Shown piece by piece: positions 24,082-31,384 of a DNA stretch of 35,199 bases; position 1 is the first letter of the stretch, and each line of letters starts with the position of its first letter. The notes under the pieces were generated by a model. It did no database searches, was not told the origin of the DNA, and was given only the letters and a program-made list of their open reading frames with translations. This DNA comes from Stenotrophomonas geniculata ATCC 19374 = JCM 13324 (GTDB lineage Bacteria > Pseudomonadota > Gammaproteobacteria > Xanthomonadales > Xanthomonadaceae), in contig NZ_LLXT01000112.1 in assembly GCF_001431625.1 (NCBI RefSeq), positions 1 to 35,199 on the forward strand, in the 5' to 3' direction. The position numbers and the translations under genes are program-made.

Positions 24082-25668
24082 ATGGCACAGATCATCAACA
24101 CCAACACCATGTCGCTGAATGCTCAGCGCAACCTGTCCACCAGCAGCAGCTCGCTGGCCACCTCGATCCAGCGCCTGTCCTCGGGCATGCGCATCAACAG
24201 TGCCAAGGACGACGCCGCCGGCCTGGCGATCTCCGAGCGTTTCACCACCCAGATCCGTGGCATCAACCAGGCCGCGCGCAACGCCAATGATGGCATCTCG
24301 CTGGCACAGACCGCTGAAGGCGCACTGGGCGAAGTCGGCAACAACCTGCAGCGCATCCGCGAACTGGCCGTACAGGCCCGCAGCGCCACCAACTCGGCCT
24401 CGGACCGCCAGGCGCTGAACGCCGAAGTGCAGCTGCTGAAGCAGGAAATCCAGCGCGTTGCCGAGCAGACCAACTTCAACGGCACCAGCCTGCTGGACGG
24501 CAGCTTCACCAACCAGGCCTTCCAGATCGGTGCGGACCAGGGCCAGACCATCAACATCTCGCAGATCACCAATGCGAATGTGCACATGCTGGGTAGCTGG
24601 ACCACGGCTTCCCGCGCTGCCTCGCTAGTGGGCGCTGCGCCGACCGGCGCAACCGCTGCGCCTGCAACACCGGCGACCGTCGCCATCGGTACTGTCGCAA
24701 GTGGTGCAGGTGGCACTGGCGCCAGCACCTTGGCAACCACCTTCACTGCGGAGAACGGCAAGGCGCTCACCATCAACATCACCGGCACGGTCGACAATGC
24801 AACCGTCGCCACGGCCCTCCAAGGAACATTTGGAGCAGATGGCAAGAATGAAGTCGACGGCTTCACCCTCGACCTCGGCGGCAGCGCCACTGTCGCAGCG
24901 GCTGTTGCGGCAGGTAGCCTGAAGGTCGTTCGTACCGACGGTTCCAACATCGACGTGACGGAAGCGGCCACCGGCTACACGACTAACGCCAGCATGGGAT
25001 TCGCCACAGCGAGCACCGATGGCAAGGTGGCAGTCAGCAGGTTCGACGCGATCACTTCCGGCGAGTTCACCATCAACGGCCAGAGCATCGAAGTTGGCGC
25101 CGCCAAGGACGCAAGCGAGCGCGCGACCACCCTGGTCAACGCAATCAATGCCCAAACGCACAAGACCGGCGTCACCGCCTCGCTGATTGACGGCAAGCTG
25201 CAGTTGAACTCGCCGGACAAGGATTTCGTCGTTGGCGGCACCCTTGCCGGCGGCCTGGCCGCAGCAACTGGTCTTGCTGCCGGCAGCACCGACGCTGCAT
25301 CGGCAACGCCTATCGCGGGCGCGACCTCGTTCAAGGCCGGCGAGCCCGCAACCGGCTTTGCCGAACTGGACATCTCCAACCAGGCCAACGCCGACAATGC
25401 CATCCTCGCCATGGACGCGGCGTTGCAGTCCGTCAATTCGGCCCGCGCCGACCTCGGCGCGATCCAGAACCGCTTCACCTCGACCATCGCCAATCTGAAC
25501 ACCAATTCGGAGAACCTCTCCGCCGCGCGCAGCCGCATCCGCGACGTTGACTACGCACAGGAAACCGCGGAACTGACCCGCGGGCAGATCCTGCAGCAGG
25601 CCGGCACGGCCATGCTCGCCCAGGCCAACCAGGTGCCGCAGAACGTACTGCGCCTGCTGCAGTCGTAA
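24082..25668 (+). CDS. fliC: Flagellin FliC, first copy
   Basis: A 528-aa filament protein starting MAQIINTNTMSLNAQRNL after GGAGAA. The conserved N-terminal D0/D1 region covers about residues 1-170 (RLSSGMRINSAKDDAAGLAI, then TEGALGEVGNNLQRIRELAV) and the C-terminal one about the last 95 (SARSRIRDVDYAQETAELTR). Between them lies a variable region of some 260 residues, rich in A, T and G, containing a flagellin-IN-type segment (FTINGQSIEVGAAKDASERA). Its ends are nearly identical to the second copy, but the centre differs strongly. No FliA promoter is visible upstream, so it is probably read through from flgKL or uses an unrecognised promoter. FliS, encoded downstream, is its likely export chaperone. 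Confidence 0.95.
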   Translation: MAQIINTNTMSLNAQRNLSTSSSSLATSIQRLSSGMRINSAKDDAAGLAISERFTTQIRGINQAARNANDGISLAQTAEGALGEVGNNLQRIRELAVQARSATNSASDRQALNAEVQLLKQEIQRVAEQTNFNGTSLLDGSFTNQAFQIGADQGQTINISQITNANVHMLGSWTTASRAASLVGAAPTGATAAPATPATVAIGTVASGAGGTGASTLATTFTAENGKALTINITGTVDNATVATALQGTFGADGKNEVDGFTLDLGGSATVAAAVAAGSLKVVRTDGSNIDVTEAATGYTTNASMGFATASTDGKVAVSRFDAITSGEFTINGQSIEVGAAKDASERATTLVNAINAQTHKTGVTASLIDGKLQLNSPDKDFVVGGTLAGGLAAATGLAAGSTDAASATPIAGATSFKAGEPATGFAELDISNQANADNAILAMDAALQSVNSARADLGAIQNRFTSTIANLNTNSENLSAARSRIRDVDYAQETAELTRGQILQQAGTAMLAQANQVPQNVLRLLQS

Positions 25669-25694
25669 TACCTGCACCACTCGAGCTGGAGCCG

Positions 25695-25727
25695 GGCCCC
25701 GCCATGCAGATGGCGGGGCCTTTTCGT
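25695..25727 (+). terminator. Rho-independent terminator of the first flagellin gene
   Basis: A perfect 9-bp stem GGCCCCGCC / GGCGGGGCC with an 8-nt loop, followed by TTTTCGTTT, 26 bp after the stop codon. Confidence 0.9.
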
Positions 25728-25758
25728 TTGACCCGAGAAAAAAGGATCGAAACTCCGC

Positions 25759-25785
25759 TAAAGGCCGGAGGGGTAGTGCCGTTAT
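25759..25785 (+). promoter_or_regulatory. FliA (sigma-28) promoter of the second flagellin gene
   Basis: TAAA (25759-25762), 15-nt spacer, GCCGTTAT (25778-25785). The start would be near 25792, leaving a leader of about 99 nt before ATG 25891. The -10 element is identical to that of flgM. Confidence 0.8.
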
Positions 25786-25800
25786 TGATTTCAGCAGCGG

Positions 25801-25816
25801 TAGCACACCCCTTGGG
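25801..25816 (+). promoter_or_regulatory. Decayed sigma-54-like site in the leader of the second flagellin gene
   Basis: TAGCACACCCCTTGGG differs from the flgA/flgB sigma-54 sites TGGCACACCCCTTGCA mainly at the two invariant dinucleotides (GG to AG, GC to GG). It is therefore unlikely to bind RpoN productively and looks like a relic. Confidence 0.45.
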
Positions 25817-25890
25817 GGGACGCCAGCCACTGCCCCCCGAAACCGGTCAGGCTGCTCTGCCGGACACACTGCCTACAAGGAAACCGCACC

Positions 25891-27432
25891 ATGGCACAAG
25901 TCATCAACACCAACACCATGTCGCTGAACGCCCAGCGCAACCTGGGCACCAGCGGCGCCAACCTGGCCACCACCATTCAGCGCCTGTCCTCGGGCATGCG
26001 CATCAACAGCGCCAAGGACGATGCCGCCGGCCTGGCAATCTCCGAGCGCTTCAGCACCCAGATTCGCGGCGCCAACCAGGCTGCCCGCAACGCCAACGAT
26101 GGCATCTCGCTGGCCCAGACCGCCGAAGGCGCACTGGGTGAGATCGGCAACAACCTGCAGCGCGTCCGCGAGCTGGCCGTGCAGTCGCGCAGCGCCACCA
26201 ACTCCGATTCCGACCGCCAGGCCCTGAACGCCGAAGTGCAGCTGCTGAAGCAGGAAATCCAGCGCGTCGCCGAACAGACCAACTTCAACGGCACCAACCT
26301 GCTGGACGGCACCTTCACCAACCAGGCCTTCCAGATCGGCGCCAACCAGGGCCAGACGATCAACATCTCGCAGGTTGCCAACGCCAACATCAGCAAGCTG
26401 GGCAGCTGGACCACCGCCACCACCAGCGCTTCGGTCGCTGGCGCAATCCCGGCTTCAGCTGCCACCGATGGCACAGCCAGCAGCACTCCGCTTGCACTGA
26501 CCGCGTTTGCGAACGCGACCGATAACACCGGCAGCGGCGGTGCATTTGACATCGGCCCCTCCACCTTCACCATTGCTGGCCAGACCCTGAACGTTGGCCC
26601 TCAGACCGGCGCTGACAACAATGCCGCAAAGACCAACCTGCGTACCGCCCTGGCTGCGCAGATCAATGGCAACGCCGAGCTCAAGGCTGCTGGCATCTCC
26701 ATGGATGCCGCCACCGGCGCGATTGCCAACCTCGGTGAAGAAGCCACCCTCGCCTCCACTGCCCTGACCACGAGCGTCACCGTCGTTGAGGCAACCGCCC
26801 CGGCTTCGCCGGCCTTCGCCGCGATCGAAGCAGGCGGCCTGCAGATCAACGGCGTCGACATCACTGTGGGCTCGGCCAAGACCGCAGCTGACCGCTCCAC
26901 CGCACTGGCCAACGCCATCAATGCCAAGACCCACGAAACCGGCGTGACCGCGTCCCTGATCGAGGGCAAGCTGCAGCTGACCTCGAAGGACAAGGACTTC
27001 GCCATTACGTCGGACAAGGCTGCGGCTGATCTGCTGAAGGCAACCGGCCTCGCCGCGCTTGACACCTCGAGCAGCACCGCCGCCGGCGTCGTCAAGTTCG
27101 ACAAGGGTACTGCCACCGAAGGCTTTGCGGCCTTGGACATCTCCTCGGTCAACGGTGCCGACAACGCCATCCTGGCAATGGACGCAGCCCTGAACTCGAT
27201 CAACTCCGCCCGCGCCGACCTGGGTGCGATCCAGAACCGCTTCACCTCGGTGGTTGCGAACCTGAACACTTCGTCGGAGAACATGTCGGCTGCCCGCAGC
27301 CGCATCCGCGACGTGGACTACGCCTCGGAAACCGCCGAGCTGACCCGCAACCAGATCCTGCAGCAGGCCGGCACCGCCATGCTGGCCCAGGCCAACCAGT
27401 CCAGCCAGAACGTGCTGAGCCTGCTGCGCTGA
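25891..27432 (+). CDS. fliC: Flagellin FliC, second copy
   Basis: A 513-aa flagellin starting MAQVINTNTMSLNAQRNLGT, with AAGGA upstream. Residues about 1-165 and the last 95 (ISSVNGADNAILAMDAALNS, then SRIRDVDYASETAELTRNQI) are nearly the same as in the first copy. The centre is different: it has two flagellin-IN-like segments (FTIAGQTLNVGPQTGADNN and LQINGVDITVGSAKTAADRS) against one clear segment in the first copy. It has its own FliA promoter and terminator and so forms a single-gene unit, probably the main filament protein by FliA control. S. maltophilia K279a is remembered as having three flagellin genes here, so copy number varies between strains. Confidence 0.95.
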   Translation: MAQVINTNTMSLNAQRNLGTSGANLATTIQRLSSGMRINSAKDDAAGLAISERFSTQIRGANQAARNANDGISLAQTAEGALGEIGNNLQRVRELAVQSRSATNSDSDRQALNAEVQLLKQEIQRVAEQTNFNGTNLLDGTFTNQAFQIGANQGQTINISQVANANISKLGSWTTATTSASVAGAIPASAATDGTASSTPLALTAFANATDNTGSGGAFDIGPSTFTIAGQTLNVGPQTGADNNAAKTNLRTALAAQINGNAELKAAGISMDAATGAIANLGEEATLASTALTTSVTVVEATAPASPAFAAIEAGGLQINGVDITVGSAKTAADRSTALANAINAKTHETGVTASLIEGKLQLTSKDKDFAITSDKAAADLLKATGLAALDTSSSTAAGVVKFDKGTATEGFAALDISSVNGADNAILAMDAALNSINSARADLGAIQNRFTSVVANLNTSSENMSAARSRIRDVDYASETAELTRNQILQQAGTAMLAQANQSSQNVLSLLR

Positions 27433-27460
27433 TCCAGCGGTAGCAGAAGGCAACAACGGG

Positions 27461-27484
27461 AAGGGGGCGAAAGCCCCCTTCTTC
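27461..27484 (+). terminator. Rho-independent terminator of the second flagellin gene
   Basis: AAGGGGGC-GAAA-GCCCCCTT, an 8-bp stem with a stable GNRA-type GAAA loop, then CTTC; 28 bp after the stop codon. Confidence 0.85.
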
Positions 27485-27500
27485 GTGTCCGGAGGCGGAT

Positions 27501-27516
27501 TGGCATGGGCCTTGCA
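27501..27516 (+). promoter_or_regulatory. Sigma-54 promoter of fliD
   Basis: TGGCATGGGCCTTGCA, with GG at 27502-27503 and GC at 27514-27515. The start would be near 27527, about 90 nt before fliD. Confidence 0.8.
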
Positions 27517-27540
27517 CATGGTTGGAGAGCGTTTCCACGC

Positions 27541-27567
27541 TCAAGCTCGCCCCTCCCAGGCCGATAG
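27541..27567 (+). promoter_or_regulatory. FliA (sigma-28) promoter of fliD
   Basis: TCAA (27541-27544), 15-nt spacer, GCCGATAG (27560-27567). It lies downstream of the sigma-54 start, giving fliD two promoters of different class. Confidence 0.7.
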
Positions 27568-27615
27568 CAGGTGCAGCACACCCGCACGGCCCGTCCAAGA
27601 AAAAGGATTCCCCTC

Positions 27616-28956
27616 ATGGCCATCGGCACGATTGGTTCCGGCCTCGACATTCCCAACCTGGTTGCACAGCTGACCGCCAAGGAACGCGAGCCCCGGGAGA
27701 AGCAGATCAACTCGGCAGGCGTTGCCGCCAGTGCCAAGCTGTCGGCGCTTGGCACCATCAAAAGTGGAATGACCAGCCTGCAGAGCGCACTGAAGACTCT
27801 GGTCAAGGGTGTGGCCACCCCCGGCCTGAAAGTCAGCACGCCGACCGAGTCAAACTTCACTGCAACCCTGGACACCAGCACGACCGCCGGCAAGGCCGCT
27901 GCTGGCAGCCACCAGGTGGAAGTCAAATCCCTGGCGCAGAACCAGAAGCTCAGCTCCAAGGCTTATACAAAGGACGCCGTGGTTGGCGACGGAACGCTGA
28001 CGATCGCATACGGCGACAAGTCCATCAGCGTGAACATCGAACCCGGCGCGACGATGGAGAAGATCGCAGCTGAGATCAATTCCGCCGCCGAGAGCAAGGG
28101 CGTTACCGCAGCCGTGGTTACCGCCGACGATGGCATGCACCTGGTATTGACCGCTGTCGATTCCGGCAGCAAGGGCGCGCTGAAGGTCAGCGCCAGTGGC
28201 GGCAATGGCGGACTCTCCGAACTGGCCTATGACGGCACATCGGCGTCGAAGATGACCGAGATGGTGCCCGCCAAGGACGCTGTGGTCGTGGTGGATGGCT
28301 TCACCCGCACCAGCAGCTCCAACACCATCACCGATCTGGTGCCCGGCATCAGCCTCACCCTGACCAAGGCGAAGGAAGGCGAGACGCAGACGCTGACCGT
28401 CACTCCGGACAACAGCACGCTGAAGACCAACCTCACGGCCTTCATCACCGCCTACAACGGCATTCAGGCGACACTGAAGAGCTCCAGCGCCTACAACGCC
28501 GAGACGCGCACTGCATCGACCATGACCGGAGATGCCATGGTCCGCGGCCTGCAGCAGCAGCTGCGCGCCCAGCTGAGTGCGAACGTCAACGATCTCAAGG
28601 ATCTGGGCATCACCATTGCTGCCGATGGCAGCATGAGCCTTGATGGCGCCAAGCTCGACACGGCGTTGGCCAAGAACCCCGAGGCCGCCACCAAACTGTT
28701 CGGCGCAGAGGGCGCACTGGGCAAACCGATGACCGAACTGCTGAAGAGCAGCCTGGACGCGACCACCGGCACGATCACCCAGCGCACGGCGACCTTGAAC
28801 AAGCAGATCAAGGCGCTCGAAAAGCAGCTGGACGAGCTGGACAAGAACATGGAAAAGGTGGCCGACCGCTACACCAAGCAGTTCACCGCGATGGAAAAGA
28901 TGGTCACACAGATGCAATCGGCCGGCGGCTCGCTGATCCAGCAGCTCGGCAACTGA
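27616..28956 (+). CDS. fliD: Flagellar filament cap protein FliD
   Basis: A 446-aa cap protein starting MAIGTIGSGLDIPNLVAQLT, the FliD signature, after AAGGA. The C-terminus is a long coiled coil (LNKQIKALEKQLDELDKNME and following, about residues 395-440), which sits at the filament tip. The middle contains flagellin-IN-like segments (DGTLTIAYGDKSISVNIEPG). FliD caps the filament and folds incoming flagellin. It has both a sigma-54 and a FliA site upstream, so it can be made with the hook genes and again with the filament genes. fliS follows after 125 bp with its own promoter. Confidence 0.95.
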   Translation: MAIGTIGSGLDIPNLVAQLTAKEREPREKQINSAGVAASAKLSALGTIKSGMTSLQSALKTLVKGVATPGLKVSTPTESNFTATLDTSTTAGKAAAGSHQVEVKSLAQNQKLSSKAYTKDAVVGDGTLTIAYGDKSISVNIEPGATMEKIAAEINSAAESKGVTAAVVTADDGMHLVLTAVDSGSKGALKVSASGGNGGLSELAYDGTSASKMTEMVPAKDAVVVVDGFTRTSSSNTITDLVPGISLTLTKAKEGETQTLTVTPDNSTLKTNLTAFITAYNGIQATLKSSSAYNAETRTASTMTGDAMVRGLQQQLRAQLSANVNDLKDLGITIAADGSMSLDGAKLDTALAKNPEAATKLFGAEGALGKPMTELLKSSLDATTGTITQRTATLNKQIKALEKQLDELDKNMEKVADRYTKQFTAMEKMVTQMQSAGGSLIQQLGN

Positions 28957-28987
28957 TTTCCAGGCATTTTTCCTGCGCAGTCAGCGC

Positions 28988-29015
28988 TCAAGTAGAGCCC
29001 TGGCTGCGCCGATAA
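28988..29015 (+). promoter_or_regulatory. FliA (sigma-28) promoter of fliS
   Basis: TCAA (28988-28991), 16-nt spacer, GCCGATAA (29008-29015). The -10 is the exact consensus; -35 and spacing match the cheV site. Confidence 0.7.
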
Positions 29016-29081
29016 CCCGTTAGACCCGTGCCGAACCCCTCCACCCACGCGGATGGGCAGGCATTCCAGGAGACTTCCCCT

Positions 29082-29501
29082 ATGTACGGTTCCAATCGGC
29101 AGTTCGCCGAGCAGTACCGAAAAGTCGGCGTGACCACCTCGGTCGTTGATGCCGATCCACACAAGTTGGTAGCGCTGCTGCTGGCCGGTGCCTGCGAACG
29201 CATCCGCACCGCTGAAGCCTCTCTGCAACAGAATGACCAGGCGCGCAAGGGCAAAGCAATCGGCGAAGCCTGTGCGATCGTCGGCCACCTCAACGGCTCG
29301 CTCGATCACGAAGCCGGCGGCGAGATTGCCGGCAACCTGTCGGCACTGTACGACTTCGTCATCATGCGCCTGACCGAGGGCAACCTGCACAACGATCCGA
29401 CCGCACTGAAAGAAGCCCTGGGCTTGATGGTGGAGATCGACTCGGCCTGGAACGCGATTCCGGCAGACCAGCGTCAGGTCACCAAAGCGGTGGCCCCATG
29501 A
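29082..29501 (+). CDS. fliS: Flagellin export chaperone FliS
   Basis: A 139-aa helical protein starting MYGSNRQFAEQYRKVGVTTS at ATG 29082, with CAGGAG 10 nt upstream. The FliS signature is clear: DADPHKLVALLLAGACERI, and GKAIGEACAIVGHLNGSLDH. It binds the C-terminal D0 helix of flagellin and stops it polymerising in the cytoplasm. An in-frame ATG at 29028 exists, but homologues begin at MYGS. The stop overlaps the next start by 4 nt. Confidence 0.94.
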   Translation: MYGSNRQFAEQYRKVGVTTSVVDADPHKLVALLLAGACERIRTAEASLQQNDQARKGKAIGEACAIVGHLNGSLDHEAGGEIAGNLSALYDFVIMRLTEGNLHNDPTALKEALGLMVEIDSAWNAIPADQRQVTKAVAP

Positions 29502-29788
29502 ACCTTCAAACAATGCACGATGCCCTTGATACGCTGGAAGCCAGCCTCCCGGGCGAGGATCACGAAACCAGCGAGCGCCTGATGGCCGAACACCTGGAAG
29601 CCGTGGCCGCCCTGTCACTGGTTGTCGAGCGCCCCAGCGACGCCGCCATCCTCGCCCTGCGTGACCATCAGCAGCGTGTGCTGGCCCGCATGATCTCCCT
29701 GCGCGACGAAGCCGCCGCGCACCTGAAGCACACCGGGCGCTCCCTTCGCGCGGCACATGCCTACCTCCAGGCAGAATCGCTGGCATGA
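29498..29788 (+). CDS. fliT: FliT-like flagellar chaperone (96 aa)
   Basis: A small, helical, acidic protein (MNLQTMHDALDTLEASLPG). I call it FliT-like from its size, helical make-up and position right after fliS with a 4-nt overlap; sequence identity to enterobacterial FliT is not obvious by eye. FliT binds the C-terminus of FliD to aid its export, and in Salmonella it also binds the FlhDC regulator, which is absent in FleQ-type systems such as this. It overlaps the PilZ gene by 4 nt, so fliS, this gene and the PilZ gene form a tightly coupled set. Confidence 0.6.
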   Translation: MNLQTMHDALDTLEASLPGEDHETSERLMAEHLEAVAALSLVVERPSDAAILALRDHQQRVLARMISLRDEAAAHLKHTGRSLRAAHAYLQAESLA

Positions 29789-30363
29789 CCCAATTGCCGA
29801 CCACGTCGCTGCATCATCCGGCCGAAAGCGAGCTGTTCGACGAGACGCTCAGCTGCGAGCTGGCCCTGCCGGCCGAGTTCCAGGCAGGCAGCGCCGCTGG
29901 CCGTACCAGCAGTGCCGAGGGCCTGCTGCGCAGCCTGGCCCTGGTCGAGGACAGCCGTGTCGACGAGCACGACGACCGCAATGAGTCCAGCCTGCAGCTG
30001 CAGCGGCTGGAAGCCAAGCTGGATCTGGCGATGGTGCTGCTGGGCCGGCTGGTACGCCAGCAGGGCCAGGAACTGACCCTGCGCCCCGTACGCTGGTCAC
30101 GCCGCGGCATCCGCCTGCAACTGGGTCCGCGCAGCGGTGCCAGTGCCGGCCAGGCCGGCGTGGTACGCCTGCAGCCCAGCGACTGGCTGCCCGACCATAT
30201 CGACCTGCCCGTGGAAGTGATCGCCGAAGCGGCGGACGGTGGCGGCGGTCACTACCTGTGGCTACGTTTCCAGCGTCTTGGCGATGGACTGGAGATGGCG
30301 ATGGAGCGGCATCTGTTCCGCCTGCATCGCCGCCAGGTGGCCGAAGCACGCCGCGCCCGCTGA
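29785..30363 (+). CDS. Atypical PilZ-domain protein
   Basis: A 192-aa protein. Residues about 65-100 form a helix with heptad-like leucines (LQLQRLEAKLDLAMVLLGRL), and a PilZ-type beta-barrel follows (about 105-190, with LRPVRWSRRGIRLQLG). The usual c-di-GMP motifs are not intact: DxSxxG reads RWSRRG and no clear upstream RxxxR arginine pair is seen, so it may not bind c-di-GMP. This resembles the structurally known Xanthomonas PilZ protein with a long heptad helix that oligomerises (XCC6012 type, from memory). Its start overlaps the fliT-like stop by 4 nt. A role at the flagellum, for example as an oligomeric adaptor, is inference from context. Confidence 0.7.
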   Translation: MTQLPTTSLHHPAESELFDETLSCELALPAEFQAGSAAGRTSSAEGLLRSLALVEDSRVDEHDDRNESSLQLQRLEAKLDLAMVLLGRLVRQQGQELTLRPVRWSRRGIRLQLGPRSGASAGQAGVVRLQPSDWLPDHIDLPVEVIAEAADGGGGHYLWLRFQRLGDGLEMAMERHLFRLHRRQVAEARRAR

Positions 30364-30448
30364 AACCTGCCACCATGGCGGCGGATGGACAAGCCTTGGC
30401 GCGCCCGTTCAGCTAAGTTAAGGTGGACTCCCCTCACGGACCTCCAAC

Positions 30449-31087
30449 GTGCCTGTGCGAGTTCTCATCGTCGACGATCACACCCTGGTCCGCGCCGGCC
30501 TGGCGCGGCTGCTGCAGGGGTTTGCCGACGTGCAGCTCGTCGCTGAGGCCAGCAATGCCGAGCAGGCACTGCAGCTGGCCCTGCAGCACGCCCCGGATGT
30601 GGTGCTGATGGACCTGTCACTGCCCGGTCGTACCGGCCTGGAAGCCCTCAGTGACATCCGCCTGCGCGCCCCCGGCACCCGGGTGGTGATGATGACCATG
30701 CATGACGACGCCGCGCACGTGCGTGACGCGCTCGATCGCGGTGCGGTCGGGTTCCTGGTCAAGGATGCGGCGCCGCAGGAGCTGGAACTGGCGCTGCGTG
30801 CCGCGCACGCCGGACAGGTGTTCCTGAGCCCGCAGATCTCCGCCAAGATGCTGGCACCGATGCTCGGCCGCGAGAAACCCACCGGCATCGCCGCGCTGTC
30901 GCCACGCCAGCGCGAGATCCTGCGCCGCATCGGCAAGGGCGAGAGCAACAAGGAAATCGCCGCCGACCTCGGCATCAGCGTCAAGACGGTGGAGACCCAC
31001 CGCGCACGCATGATGGAATCGCTCGGCTGCCGCCGCGCCAACGATCTGCTGCTGCTGGCCGCGCGCCACCAGCACGAGCTGGAGTGA
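30449..31087 (+). CDS. fsnR: NarL/FixJ (LuxR-type) response regulator, FsnR-like
   Basis: A 212-aa regulator starting at GTG 30449 (MPVRVLIVDDHTLVRAGLAR). The receiver domain (residues 1-120) has phospho-acceptor Asp55 in VVLMDLSLPG and a conserved lysine in FLVKDAA. The LuxR-type DNA-binding domain follows (about 145-205: LSPRQREILRRIGKGESNKE, IAADLGISVKTVETHRARMM). No kinase gene is adjacent. From memory, S. maltophilia FsnR is an orphan regulator encoded in this part of the flagellar locus that activates flagellar operons, biofilm and swimming; the position here, between the PilZ gene and rpoN2, fits. The symbol rests on that recalled synteny. A perfect palindrome 166 bp downstream of its stop, before rpoN2, could be one of its binding sites. 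Confidence 0.75.
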   Translation: MPVRVLIVDDHTLVRAGLARLLQGFADVQLVAEASNAEQALQLALQHAPDVVLMDLSLPGRTGLEALSDIRLRAPGTRVVMMTMHDDAAHVRDALDRGAVGFLVKDAAPQELELALRAAHAGQVFLSPQISAKMLAPMLGREKPTGIAALSPRQREILRRIGKGESNKEIAADLGISVKTVETHRARMMESLGCRRANDLLLLAARHQHELE

Positions 31088-31252
31088 TTGCCTGCGAAAG
31101 GGATCTGACCCCTGCCCGGCACGGCACCGGCGACGAATTCCCGTCACCCTGACACGCTCCGACAGGAACCCGTACACGGCGCAGCCCGGTCAACCCGGCA
31201 ACCACACCGAAAATCAGCAACTTAGGCGCGATCATCGTCAACATTCCGCGCC

Positions 31253-31275
31253 GATGTAGGGAATACCCCTACATC
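31253..31275. promoter_or_regulatory. Perfect 9-bp palindrome upstream of rpoN2, candidate operator
   Basis: GATGTAGGG-AATAC-CCCTACATC, an uninterrupted inverted repeat about 110 bp before the rpoN2 start. Symmetry and length suit a dimeric LuxR/NarL-type regulator. It is not a GTAG-headed SMAG element of the kind seen elsewhere, and it has no T-run, so I favour an operator over a terminator. Confidence 0.45.
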
Positions 31276-31345
31276 CTGTCAGGACATTCACGAAGGCCCT
31301 CAGGAACCCCCTGATTCCGCCCCCGCCGGATCAAAAGCAAGATGC

Positions 31346-31380
31346 GTTCCACAAGGCACCGGGGAGCGGTGCCGGGGAAC
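31346..31380 (+). promoter_or_regulatory. Hairpin covering the rpoN2 ribosome-binding site
   Basis: GTTCC (31346-31350) pairs with GGAAC (31376-31380), and GGCACCG (31355-31361) pairs with CGGTGCC (31367-31373) around a GGGAG loop. The likely Shine-Dalgarno GGGGA (31374-31378) overlaps the outer stem, 6-7 nt before ATG 31385. If formed in the message, the structure would limit rpoN2 translation. Confidence 0.5.
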
Positions 31381-31384
31381 CACG

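Noticed and set aside
24625..25869. Minus-strand frame opposite the first flagellin gene
   Set aside because: Shadow of the variable flagellin region; runs across the terminator.
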